A DNA stretch of 64,000 bases from UA16 sp905478895 (GTDB lineage: Bacteria > Bacteroidota > Bacteroidia > Flavobacteriales_D > Sanyastnellaceae), in the NCBI GenBank assembly GCA_943788495.1, contig CALSQO010000001.1, forward strand, positions 1,302,001 through 1,366,000, in the 5' to 3' direction. The position numbers and the translations under genes are program-made. A model generated the notes under the pieces. That model had not been told where the DNA came from. It did no database searches and saw only the letters and a program-made list of their open reading frames with translations. Shown here piece by piece: positions 16,801-23,691 of the stretch (position 1 is the stretch's first letter; every line of letters starts with the position of its first letter).

Positions 16801-18623
16801 AGAGTATGATCACCTGACGCTATTGTACTCCTGCCTGTGGCAGTAGCATGCCAGCCAGATGCGGTTGAATTCATTCCCGATGCCAGAGCATGCCCAGCTG
16901 AGGCTGTTGACCCCTGTCCAGATGCCAGTGAATGGTCAGCTGAGGAATTTGAGTTATAACCCGAAGCAGTAGCATGCCATGTAGATGCGGCTGAACCCTG
17001 TCCAGATGCCAGCGAATGATCACCTGATGCAGTTGAACCAGAACCCGAAGCGGTAGCATGCCATTTCGATGCAGTCGAACCCGATCCAGATGCCAGCGTG
17101 AAATCAGCCGAGGCAGTTGAATTTTCACCCATTGCGATAGCATGAAAGCTCGATGCGGTTGATCCCTTTCCTGATGCCAGCGAATGATCACCTAATGCAG
17201 TTGAACCAGAACCCGAAGCGGTAGCATGCCATTTCGATGCAGTCGAACCCTGTCCAGATGCCAGCGAATGATCAGCTGAGGCAGTTGAACCAGAACCCAT
17301 TGCGGTAGCATGCCAGCTCGATGCAGTCGAATTCTGTCCCAAAGCGATTGAGCTCACTCCAGATGCAGTGCTCCCGGATCCTATAGCTCGGGCCCCCCAT
17401 CCAGAAGCAGAAGAACCGTTACCTAGGGCCATCGTGTTCAATGCTCCTGTAGTACCGCCATCTAAGACGATTGAACTATCTGCAAGCATGCCTAGGCCGC
17501 GTATGTTGCCAGAGGCGTGCACGCTATCTAATGTCGTCGTTCCAGTGACATCCAAATTTCTGCCCACGCTCAGGCTGTCGCTCATGGTCGCAACGCCTGC
17601 AACGTCCAATGTGCTGTTCAAATCCGCACCGCCTGTAACCACCAAACTGTCGCCCGCGTGAACCGTAGACTGGAATGTAGCGTCCAACTGAACATTCAAA
17701 CTGTCATTCAAATCGGCCATGTCGTTCAACGTCGTGTTGCCCGTGACCGTCAGCGCCGAGGCAGCTGTGATGTCACCAGCCACATCCAACGTGTTGTTCA
17801 AATCCGTACCGCCCGTAACTACCAAGCTGTCGCCTGCGTGAAGTTCGCCGGTGATCGTGGTCTCGCCTGTGACATCCAATGTGCTGTTCAAATCCGCACC
17901 GCCTGTAACCACCAAGCTATCGCTAGCGTGAAGTTCGCCGGTGATCGTGGTCTCGCCTGTGACATCCAATGTGCTGTTCAAATCCGCACCGCCTGTAACC
18001 ACCAAGCTATCGCTAGCGTGAAGTTCGCCGGTGATCGTGGTCTCGCCTGTGACATCCAATGTGCTGTTCAAATCCGCACCGCCTGTAACCACCAAGCTAT
18101 CGCTAGCGTGAAGTTCGCCGGTGATCGTGGTCTCGCCTGTGACATCCAATGTGCTGTTCAAATCCGCACCGCCTGTAACCACCAAACTATCGCTAGCGTG
18201 AAGTTCGCCGGTGATCGTGGTCTCGCCTGTGACATCCAATGTGCTGTTCAAATCCGCACCGCCTGTAACCACCAAGCTATCGCTAGCGTGAAGTTCGCCG
18301 GTGATCGTGGTCTCACCTGTGACATCCAATGTGCCGACAAAGTCCATGTTGCCAGCTACCACCAAACTGTCGGTTACGTGAACAGAAGACGCGAAATTTG
18401 CGTCCATTTGGACGTACAAACTATCGTTGATGCGTGTGAAGCCTGCAACGCTCAAAGTGCTATCCAATGCTGCAGCTCCTGCAACAGCCAATGAGTCTCC
18501 CAAACTTAACTTTCCAGTGATTGCCGCGTCCTTATGAAGGATAAGGCTGTCTGCTGTAAGCAAGCCAGTGGAGGTTAGGCTATCTATTCCAAATACACTG
18601 AAGCCATTGTAATTCACATTCAT
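13896..18623 (-). CDS. Giant repetitive trimeric-fibre / adhesin protein with YadA-like head
   Basis: 1575 codons open from 18623. In order: short LxVxGxT strand repeats; six near-identical 30-aa repeats (ELHASDSLVVTGGADLNSTL type); about 320 aa of YadA-head-like repeats (TASGWHATATG, DHTLASGQGS); a neck-like module with DALFVIGNGTADDARSNAL; then 53-aa repeats in two arrays separated by a module with NGGSIDGTTIGSSTPSTVGA, typical of phage and endosialidase-type tail fibres. Such repeats form trimeric beta-rolls and triple beta-helices on cell surfaces. I see no YadA membrane anchor and no clean T9SS domain. The signal peptide lies upstream in another frame (18680-18883), and the last ~26 residues are out of frame. 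Confidence 0.8.
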   Translation of the reverse strand: MNVNYNGFSVFGIDSLTSTGLLTADSLILHKDAAITGKLSLGDSLAVAGAAALDSTLSVAGFTRINDSLYVQMDANFASSVHVTDSLVVAGNMDFVGTLDVTGETTITGELHASDSLVVTGGADLNSTLDVTGETTITGELHASDSLVVTGGADLNSTLDVTGETTITGELHASDSLVVTGGADLNSTLDVTGETTITGELHASDSLVVTGGADLNSTLDVTGETTITGELHASDSLVVTGGADLNSTLDVTGETTITGELHAGDSLVVTGGTDLNNTLDVAGDITAASALTVTGNTTLNDMADLNDSLNVQLDATFQSTVHAGDSLVVTGGADLNSTLDVAGVATMSDSLSVGRNLDVTGTTTLDSVHASGNIRGLGMLADSSIVLDGGTTGALNTMALGNGSSASGWGARAIGSGSTASGVSSIALGQNSTASSWHATAMGSGSTASADHSLASGQGSTASKWHATASGSGSTALGDHSLASGKGSTASSFHAIAMGENSTASADFTLASGSGSTASKWHATASGSGSTASGDHSLASGQGSAASTWHATASGYNSNSSADHSLASGQGSTASAGHALASGMNSTASGWHATATGRSTIASGDHTLASGQGSTASGWHATATGASTTASGDHTLASGQGSIASGWHAAATGENTTASGDHTLASGQTSTASGWHATSTGYGSIASGNHSLASGMNSTASAWYSTASAQNSTASGAASIAAANYSKARTYSETQFGTYVDTLALGLLSDTSATAFSAPDALFVIGNGTADDARSNALVIRKDGSASFTDSVYVGGNTDLTGTLDVTGDASVSTFDSSGETSLATGGGTVTVASTGVMTTVKGTLNVDEAVTLDGTLDVTGDASVSTFDSSGETSLATGGGTVTVASTGVMTTVKGTLNVDEAVTLDGTLDVTGDASVSTFDSSGETSLATGGGTVTVASTGVMTTVKGTLNVDEAVTLDGTLDVDGDTDLDDTDVDGTLDVTGVATLATVDINGGSIDGTTIGSSTPSTVGATTIDASGDVTFNGDNFVSYAETSIHNNLIVLDNTTGTTTQFSVNEANGNTMIAGALDMTNFDVDASGNLDLDANLDMDGTLDVTGDASVSTFDSSGETSLATGGGTVTVASTGVMTTVKGTLNVDEAVTLDGTLDVTGDASVSTFDSSGETSLATGGGTVTVASTGVMTTVKGTLNVDEAVTLDGTLDVTGDASVSTFDSSGETSLATGGGTVTVASTGVMTTVKGTLNVDEAVTLDGTLDVTGDASVSTFDSSGETSLATGGGTVTVASTGVMTTVKGTLNVDEAVTLDGTLDVDGDTDLDDTDVDGTLDVTGVATLATVDINGGSIDGTTIGSSTPSTVGATTIDASGDVTFNGDNFVSYAETSIHNNLIVLDNTTGTTTQFSVNEANGNTMIAGALDMTNFDVDASGNLDLDANLDMDGTTADFQASGAISLDAGAASNFTTSAGLTLEGGAGLTVTSTGGSMTLNGTGQTVDLDAATLDVDATTITVDATTSTFTGDVKGPRSTGDDEFVTYGQLDSLANTAPFNETYKVFKVPGGAPSTQSDRWGRLSRQHGATLFD
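14712..15347 (-). repeat. Four tandem 159-bp (53-aa) repeats
   Basis: Copies start at 14712, 14871, 15030 and 15189 (plus-strand phase GCCGTCCAAC). Each encodes a 53-residue unit with ATGGGTVTVASTG, VKGTLNVDEAVTLDG and DVTGDASVSTFDSSGE. Copies differ by single bases. Confidence 0.93.
15741..16217 (-). repeat. Three tandem 159-bp (53-aa) repeats, second array
   Basis: Same unit and phase as the array at 14712, with copies at 15741, 15900 and 16059. The next copy breaks off at 16218 into the neck-like module. Confidence 0.92.
16440..17420 (-). repeat. YadA-head-like degenerate repeats (42/84-nt period)
   Basis: About 320 residues of roughly 14-aa units alternating xSTASxWHATAxG and xxASxDHxLASGQG. 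This is the Ser/Ala/Gly pattern of left-handed beta-roll heads in trimeric autotransporter adhesins. The units are degenerate at the DNA level, unlike the flanking arrays, so they are older. Confidence 0.82.
17791..18330 (-). repeat. Six tandem 90-bp (30-aa) repeats
   Basis: Units start at 17791, 17881, 17971, 18061, 18151 and 18241. The first is slightly divergent and the rest differ by one or two bases. Each encodes a 30-residue unit containing SLVVTGGADLNST and LDVTGETTITGE. In-frame copy-number change would lengthen or shorten the fibre stalk. Confidence 0.92.
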
Positions 18624-18679
18624 CCCCGGATTGTTTGCCGTTGGTCAGGACGTCTGTCCATTCGAGAAGTTCTCCATTC

Positions 18680-18883
18680 TCATTTGCGTCCATGCGCACT
18701 CATCGTGCGGTTAATCAAGCTCTGCAACGAGTCGTGATCCAGGTACATGTGAATCTGGTTGCCATTGATGTCTGCGCGAACAACTCGTGCAGTCGCTTGT
18801 TGGGCTGTCGCCGTTGTGGAACCACAAAACAAAGCGAAAATTAAGACACAAAAAGCGGCTAGAAATGAGAAAGAGTTCTTCAT
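18680..18883 (-). CDS. Signal-peptide and N-terminal piece of the giant fibre protein
   Basis: 67 codons from ATG 18883: a lysine-containing n-region (MKNSFSF), hydrophobic core (LAAFCVLIFALFCG) and probable signal peptidase I site near TATAQQA, followed by RVVRADINGNQIHMYLDHDSLQSLINR. The frame stops at 18680, but another frame carries on with DANENGELLEWTDVLTNGK and then joins the main ORF at MNVNYNGFSVFG. Two single-base shifts within about 70 nt therefore separate the signal peptide from the 1575-aa fibre. A TATATTTA sequence at 18903-18910 weakly resembles a -7 box. Confidence 0.75.
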   Translation of the reverse strand: MKNSFSFLAAFCVLIFALFCGSTTATAQQATARVVRADINGNQIHMYLDHDSLQSLINRTMSAHGRK

Positions 18884-19067
18884 CAGTGATAGTTTGAGAG
18901 CCTAAATATAATCATTTAACTAATAAATAACTATTTCCATCGAATATAATTGGCCTGTAGTTTTCAACATTTTACGAAATACACTTACCGAATGCTTCAG
19001 AAAAGCAGGTTAAGATCGCAACGACCCTGTTGCAAATCATTAGCAATAAAAAAATCTGAAAAGCAAT
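18884..19067. other. AT-rich intergenic stretch, nothing recognised
   Basis: 184 bp between the fibre start and the end of the Kazal gene. It is richer in A/T than the surroundings, with no ORF, hairpin terminator or RNA gene that I can see beyond a weak -7-like element near 18903. Confidence 0.6.
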
Positions 19068-19709
19068 TCACTGACAGACAAATCGCACAGACGCCCCTTC
19101 TTTGACTTTTATAACCCATTCACCTCGCGGCAAATGCAGACCAACAAATGGACCTTGTCCAGAGCGAAAGAGCGCACCTGACGCAGTATAAATCGACCAT
19201 GAATCCTTTCTGCCTATTCCAGAACTCGAAATATCTCCTTTGGAAGGGTTCGGGTACACATGGAGCTCCTTACATCCCAATCTCGAATCGTTCACTCCGG
19301 TTTCATCTTGACATGCCAAACCACATGATTCCATTGAATCGAATGAGTAAACGCTGAAGTCCTGACCATTGACTTCCCATCCACATCCCGAAAGATATTG
19401 GCACGTTCCATTGATCAACGCCACACCCATCGCCATATCGCAGGTACCAAAATCAACTTCGCCCAGGTCGATGCAATCACCCTTTGTTCCAGTGCACTCA
19501 CCTTCTACAAAGGAGGTTACACCACCGAAAAAAGTAGCAACACAATCGTTGGAATAAGTAACACCATCGCAACCGCACACGGGTTCCCAGAGCGTGGGAC
19601 AAAGCAGATCGAGATCGATCAGCGTGCTGTCAACACATGCTTGTGCTGGGGATTCAGTACAGATGAATAAAAGAAATGGAGTTAAAAAGACGAGAATGAA
19701 GATTCGCAT
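19068..19709 (-). CDS. Secreted Kazal-type protease-inhibitor domain protein with T9SS sorting domain
   Basis: 213 aa. Signal peptide MRIFILVFLTPFLLFI with cleavage near SPAQA. Residues ~37-72 form a Kazal domain: CPTLWEPVCGCDGVTYSNDC and then FVEGEC, with the typical VCGxDGxTYxNxC core. A cysteine-rich middle follows (residues ~75-135). The last ~70 residues are a type A T9SS C-terminal domain (LHVYPNPSKGDIS, IYTASGALFRSG, LPRGEWVIKVKEG). It is therefore probably carried to the cell surface or medium by T9SS. It may inhibit serine proteases or just use the fold for binding. It lies 11 nt downstream of the EI24-like gene and beside the fibre gene. Confidence 0.88.
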   Translation of the reverse strand: MRIFILVFLTPFLLFICTESPAQACVDSTLIDLDLLCPTLWEPVCGCDGVTYSNDCVATFFGGVTSFVEGECTGTKGDCIDLGEVDFGTCDMAMGVALINGTCQYLSGCGWEVNGQDFSVYSFDSMESCGLACQDETGVNDSRLGCKELHVYPNPSKGDISSSGIGRKDSWSIYTASGALFRSGQGPFVGLHLPRGEWVIKVKEGASVRFVCQ

Positions 19710-19720
19710 GATGCACGGAA

Positions 19721-20584
19721 TTAAGTTGGATTTTCAAGATTCAAAGAAGCCTTGTGAATGAGCACGGCTCCAACAGCACCTCCGATGGGCCCAAAAACTA
19801 AGCCCAGTGGAAACGCCAAGAAAGGAATGGTCATGAACAAATAAAGCGGAAACCCAAGTCCCATTGGAGCGCTACCGAGAGAGCGAGAGGACCGGAGCCC
19901 CTCCCGACTTCCCAAGCCGTATCGTTCCCAAATGCAATCGAACATGGCTGCACCGTAGAACCACGAGCCCAAAGCCACGAACAACAGTGATGATAAGACC
20001 GCTACCAACGGTGCAAGGGGAGGAATAAAGAGTGCGACTAGAAAGCTACCAATGCCGAGAATCCCGGTCAAGGACAATTCGACCAAAAACAGTAGCATGG
20101 CAGATTTGACACCGCGAATCGTACCCTTCAAGAATAATTTCCAGCTCCACGAAGATTCAGAATCGTCATCTTTTACCGCCGCCGCACGCTCGGACAACAT
20201 TGCAATCAATGGACCCAAAACAGCCAAAACAAAAAACTTGGTGACTTTCATGTTCAGAAGCAACGCCAAAGCAGCGAAAAGAATCTGCAACACCGGCCCC
20301 AACCCTCTGGTTATTATATGCTTTAGGAGCCCTGTGCTCCTCGACCAAAAAGAACCGTCAGCGGTCACGGCTGAAGACTGCCAAATCTCAAGAAATGAAG
20401 ATTCGAGGATGGCTTCACGCAACAGACCTAAAGAATACCACCAAGCGCAAGCCATGCCGCCCCACGCAACCACAGCTGCAATGGCAAAGAATAAGATCCA
20501 CGACTTCATGCCATGCTGTTGCATAAATCGGAAACTCATCCAAAATGCTCGCCAGCCCTCCATAAAAGTTGGTTTACCCCGCAT
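19721..20584 (-). CDS. EI24/CysZ-like integral membrane protein
   Basis: 287 aa. FMEGWRAFWMSFRFMQQHGMKSWILFF at the N-terminus and several long hydrophobic segments (approx. 28-55, 85-125, 155-200, 240-275) match the EI24 superfamily that includes the sulfate permease CysZ. A sulfate or other anion transport role is known only for CysZ; for this Bacteroidota branch the function is unclear. A perfect -7 box TAGCTTTG sits 5 nt before the ATG. It is divergent from mpl and probably co-transcribed with the Kazal gene. Confidence 0.75.
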   Translation of the reverse strand: MRGKPTFMEGWRAFWMSFRFMQQHGMKSWILFFAIAAVVAWGGMACAWWYSLGLLREAILESSFLEIWQSSAVTADGSFWSRSTGLLKHIITRGLGPVLQILFAALALLLNMKVTKFFVLAVLGPLIAMLSERAAAVKDDDSESSWSWKLFLKGTIRGVKSAMLLFLVELSLTGILGIGSFLVALFIPPLAPLVAVLSSLLFVALGSWFYGAAMFDCIWERYGLGSREGLRSSRSLGSAPMGLGFPLYLFMTIPFLAFPLGLVFGPIGGAVGAVLIHKASLNLENPT

Positions 20585-20589
20585 GATGT

Positions 20590-20597
20590 CAAAGCTA
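20590..20597 (-). promoter_or_regulatory. -7 box (TAGCTTTG) of the EI24-like gene
   Basis: A perfect TAnnTTTG on the minus strand, ending 5 nt before the ATG at 20584; predicts a leaderless or nearly leaderless mRNA. Confidence 0.6.
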
Positions 20598-20658
20598 CGT
20601 TGTTGGCATCAAATTACTCAGGCTGCTCCAATCGAGCCTACAATGAAGAAATTGCATC

Positions 20659-22014
20659 ATGCGAATTCATTTCATTGCCATCGGAGGAAGCGCGATGCAC
20701 AATCTTGCATTGGCGCTTGCCGATGCTGGTCATCAAGTCAGTGGTTCAGACGATCAAATTTTGGAGCCTTCAAAAAGCCGATTGCAGGAGGCCGGATTGC
20801 TTCCCAAAAAAGAAGGCTGGGACCCCGAGACCATCACCACTCAATTGGATTGTGTGATTTTGGGCATGCATGCTCGTCCTAATAATCCGGAATTGGCACG
20901 AGCCCAAGAACTAGGATTGACCATCCAGTCTTACCCTGAATTTCTTTTCAATTCAACAAAAAACGATCACCGCATTGTCATCGGAGGTTCACACGGAAAA
21001 ACAACCATCACTTCCATGCTCTTGCATGCTTTTAAATGGAACAATAAACCGGTGAATTTCATGGTCGGTGCTCAACTCGACGGCTTTGACCGCATGGTTC
21101 AATTGGATCCTAAAGTGCAAACCGCTGTCTTTGAAGGCGACGAGTACCTTAGCTCTCCCATTGATCGGCGCCCTAAATTTTTCTGGTACCAAGCAAATTG
21201 CACCTTGCTCTCCGGAATTGCTTGGGACCACATCAATGTTTTCCCCACGGAAGAAAATTACATTGAACAATTCGATACCTACTTGAAAACCTTGGCTCCG
21301 AATGCAACCCTAGTATGGTGCGAAGAAGATGAACACCTGGCGAAAGTCGTCCGACGAACCCATCGGAAGGACCTGAACCTCATCTCGTATCGCACGCCTG
21401 AAGCTACCCTTGAAGCGGACGGGAGCAGCCGAGTAAACTGGAGCGATGGCAACCGGTCACAAACACCACTCATTGGCACCCACAACTTGCAAAACCTCGC
21501 CGGGGCCCGAGCCTTGGCCGAAAGCGTTGGGATTGCGGCATCCGATTTCGATGAGGCCATGATGAGCTTTACGGGAGCCGCTAGGCGACTGGAATTATTG
21601 AAAGAAACCGAAAACTTCACCGCTTTTCGCGATTTTGCGCATGCACCGTCGAAACTCCGAGCCACCACCAACGGCGTCAAAGATGCCTTTCCAAAACGTC
21701 ACCTGACGGCTGTTTTTGAATTGCATACTTTTTCAAGCCTGAACAAGGAGTTCCTGCCCACGTATCGATCTGCACTGGCTCGGGCAGACACGCAAGTGGT
21801 TTATTATGACCCAGAAGTGCTCAAGCATAAAAACATGCCCGAATTAAGCGCTTCCTTCATCGCACAATGCTTCGGCCATTCGGAGCAGCTTGTAATCATT
21901 GACTCCAAAACAGAACTACAAGCTTTTCTCAATGACCAATATGCAGAAAACCGCGTCTTGCTCTTGATGAGCTCTGGGTGGTTTAGCAAAGTGACTCCGG
22001 ACTGGCTCGATTGA
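20659..22014 (+). CDS. mpl: Mur ligase family protein, Mpl-type (UDP-MurNAc:murein tripeptide ligase)
   Basis: 451 aa with the three Mur domains. An N-terminal Rossmann fold (HFIAIGGSAMHNLALALADAGHQVSGSDD) is followed by the ATP P-loop IGGSHGKTTITSML, EGDEYLSSPIDRRPKF (the Mpl-type central signature) and a C-terminal FRDFAHAPSKLRATTNGVK, where MurC would have its amino-acid site. Mpl reattaches recycled L-Ala-gamma-D-Glu-meso-DAP to UDP-MurNAc in the cytoplasm. MurC is the main alternative, but AHAPSK and the central motif favour Mpl. It is divergent from the EI24-like gene. Confidence 0.88.
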   Translation: MRIHFIAIGGSAMHNLALALADAGHQVSGSDDQILEPSKSRLQEAGLLPKKEGWDPETITTQLDCVILGMHARPNNPELARAQELGLTIQSYPEFLFNSTKNDHRIVIGGSHGKTTITSMLLHAFKWNNKPVNFMVGAQLDGFDRMVQLDPKVQTAVFEGDEYLSSPIDRRPKFFWYQANCTLLSGIAWDHINVFPTEENYIEQFDTYLKTLAPNATLVWCEEDEHLAKVVRRTHRKDLNLISYRTPEATLEADGSSRVNWSDGNRSQTPLIGTHNLQNLAGARALAESVGIAASDFDEAMMSFTGAARRLELLKETENFTAFRDFAHAPSKLRATTNGVKDAFPKRHLTAVFELHTFSSLNKEFLPTYRSALARADTQVVYYDPEVLKHKNMPELSASFIAQCFGHSEQLVIIDSKTELQAFLNDQYAENRVLLLMSSGWFSKVTPDWLD

Positions 22015-22050
22015 AAGCACCACTGCAAAGAGCAACCGCAAATGAAGCGG

Positions 22051-22665
22051 TCAACCCAACCCCACGTCCAGTGACATCATGACCAGAAAACCACCGATGA
22101 ATCCCAACGTTGCGAAGTCGGTATACTTGTCCCGCTGGGTTTCTGGAATCACCTCTTCCACCACCACATAAATCATCGCACCGGCGGCAAATGCCAGGGC
22201 ATAGGGAAGAATCACCTGCATCTGCATCACGGCGATGGCACCAATGGCCGCAGCTATAGGTTCTACGACTGCTGACAATTGACCGAACCAAACGGATCGC
22301 AATGGACTAACTCCCTGACGACGCAAAGGCATACTCACCGCGAGCCCTTCAGGAAAATTTTGAATCCCAATGCCAATGGCCAAGGCCACGGCTGCTCCGA
22401 CAGAAGCCCCATCCAATCCGAGCGCCGCCGCACCAAAAAGGACACCCACCGCTAATCCCTCTGGAATGTTGTGCAGGGTAATGGCCAGCACCAGGAGTGT
22501 TGATCGGTGCCAATCCGTTCGTGGCCCCTCGGCCTCGTCTTGCCGAAAGTTGATGTGCAAGTGCGGCGTGAACTTGTCCAAACCAAAAATAAACAACGCC
22601 CCCAATCCAAAGCCAATAGAAGCGGGAACGACTTTGGCAAATCCCTTCACCCCCCGACATTTCAA
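22051..22665 (-). CDS. ZIP family metal transporter, C-terminal part (after frameshift)
   Basis: Carries ZIP helices IV-VIII with the metal-binding signature LAITLHNIPEGLAVGVLFGA (helix IV, HNxPEG) and IGIQNFPEGLAVSMPL (helix V, where N replaces the common H), then VVEEVIPETQ. The frame is disrupted at a run of six G (22650-22655 on the plus strand as C). With one G fewer the protein reads on smoothly from the upstream piece (EMSG-VKGFAKVVP). ZIP proteins import zinc, iron or manganese across the inner membrane. Confidence 0.85.
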   Translation of the reverse strand: MKCRGVKGFAKVVPASIGFGLGALFIFGLDKFTPHLHINFRQDEAEGPRTDWHRSTLLVLAITLHNIPEGLAVGVLFGAAALGLDGASVGAAVALAIGIGIQNFPEGLAVSMPLRRQGVSPLRSVWFGQLSAVVEPIAAAIGAIAVMQMQVILPYALAFAAGAMIYVVVEEVIPETQRDKYTDFATLGFIGGFLVMMSLDVGLG

Positions 22666-22874
22666 TAGCAGGAGAAAGCAACGACCAAAAACTTGCTGCC
22701 ACCATCACACCTCCCGTGAATCCCAGCATGCTATCAAACCATTTCCGATGCATGTCCTTGAAGAACAAGACCAGTGATGCTCCCGCAGCCGTCATGAACC
22801 AGGTGAAAAATGTCGCCAAAAGCGCCGCTTCGAGCGCGCCCAAGTTCGGACATAAATGCTACAAGCTCGTTCAT
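22349..22874 (-). CDS. ZIP family metal transporter, N-terminal part (frameshifted)
   Basis: Helices I-III: ALEAALLATFFTWFMTAAGASLVLFFKD and MLGFTGGVMVAASFWSLLSPAIEMS. The open frame begins only at a TTG at 22843. However, an ATG at 22874 that overlaps the stop of the upstream regulator (TCATGA) gives a natural N-terminus MNELVAFMSEL in another frame, so a second single-base shift is likely near 22840. The whole locus 22051-22874 is 824 nt; removing two bases leaves exactly 274 codons. Downstream of the out-of-frame point at 22655 the listed frame is meaningless. Confidence 0.78.
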
Positions 22875-23572
22875 GACTCTTGGTTTTCATTGCCGCGGTT
22901 GGTCGGGATGGCTTCCACCAACAATTGACCCGCTACTTCCCTCGAGACTCGGATCGGAATTCCTTGATCGTCCTTCCACTCCCAACTTCCATCAAATGGA
23001 AAAAAATCCATGACTTCAAAATGCTTTCCCAATTGGATTTTAAGTGCATCCAAGTGACGTAAAAAATCGGAGGCACTGTTGGATACACCACGCACAGTAA
23101 ACTTTTGATTACGTGTTAATGCATCGGCTGAAAACACCCGCTCATTCCCTTTCCAATCTCCATTGGAATCCGGAATGGGATCCCCATGCGGGTCGGTGGA
23201 AGGGCAGCCCAGGAAGGCATCCAAACGGTTGGTGAAATCGACATCGCCGATGTGCTCGAGTTCTTCCGCCCACTGGTGCACAGCATCCCATTTGAATTGA
23301 AGCTTTTCAACCAAAAAAACCTCCCACAACCGGTGCTTTCGAATGGTGGAGATGGCAATCTGCCTTCCTTTTGCCGTCAATTTTGCACCTTGGTACGCCG
23401 TGTACTCGACCCAATCCAATTCTGTCAATTTATGGAGCATTCCCGTGACTGCAGCTGGTGTCGCGGCGAGTTTTTCCGCAATGGCTTGGTTGGAGGCAAT
23501 GCCATGCTCATGCTGCAATTTGAATATTGCTTTGAGGTAATTTTCTTGGCTAATGGAACCGGATCTTTTCAT
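22871..23572 (-). CDS. DtxR/MntR-family metal-dependent transcriptional regulator
   Basis: 233 aa. N-terminal winged helix (SISQENYLKAIFKLQ, SNQAIAEKLAATPAAVTGMLHKL), then the metal-binding/dimerisation domain (RKHRLWEVFLVEKLQFKWDAVHQWAEELEHIGD, FLGCPSTDPHGDPIPD), then a C-terminal FeoA/SH3-like domain. Its stop overlaps the likely ZIP start by ATGA, so it probably controls metal import in the same operon using Mn2+ or Fe2+ as co-repressor. Which metal is not readable from the sequence. A -7 box TATTTTTG is 5 nt before the ATG. Confidence 0.93.
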   Translation of the reverse strand: MKRSGSISQENYLKAIFKLQHEHGIASNQAIAEKLAATPAAVTGMLHKLTELDWVEYTAYQGAKLTAKGRQIAISTIRKHRLWEVFLVEKLQFKWDAVHQWAEELEHIGDVDFTNRLDAFLGCPSTDPHGDPIPDSNGDWKGNERVFSADALTRNQKFTVRGVSNSASDFLRHLDALKIQLGKHFEVMDFFPFDGSWEWKDDQGIPIRVSREVAGQLLVEAIPTNRGNENQES

Positions 23573-23577
23573 TGGAG

Positions 23578-23585
23578 CAAAAATA
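23578..23585 (-). promoter_or_regulatory. -7 box (TATTTTTG) of the DtxR/MntR-type regulator
   Basis: A perfect TAnnTTTG on the minus strand, 5 nt before the ATG at 23572, embedded in an A/T-rich stretch that could also hold an autoregulatory operator. Confidence 0.6.
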
Positions 23586-23691
23586 AATATTTAACCTCGC
23601 CTAAACAACTACTGGCTACGAATTGAATTGAAGCAATGTTCGCTGACCATTGTTGATGTATTTTGCCCCATCAATCACACCTATACATCCC

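Noticed and set aside
17791..18330. Regular 90-bp array considered as a CRISPR
   Set aside because: There are no unique spacers; the whole 90-bp unit is repeated and is in frame within a coding sequence, with no cas genes nearby.
17658..18494. Plus-strand 278-aa ORF with perfect 30-aa repeats
   Set aside because: Antisense shadow of the 90-bp repeats of the fibre stalk; no signal peptide and no recognisable domain.
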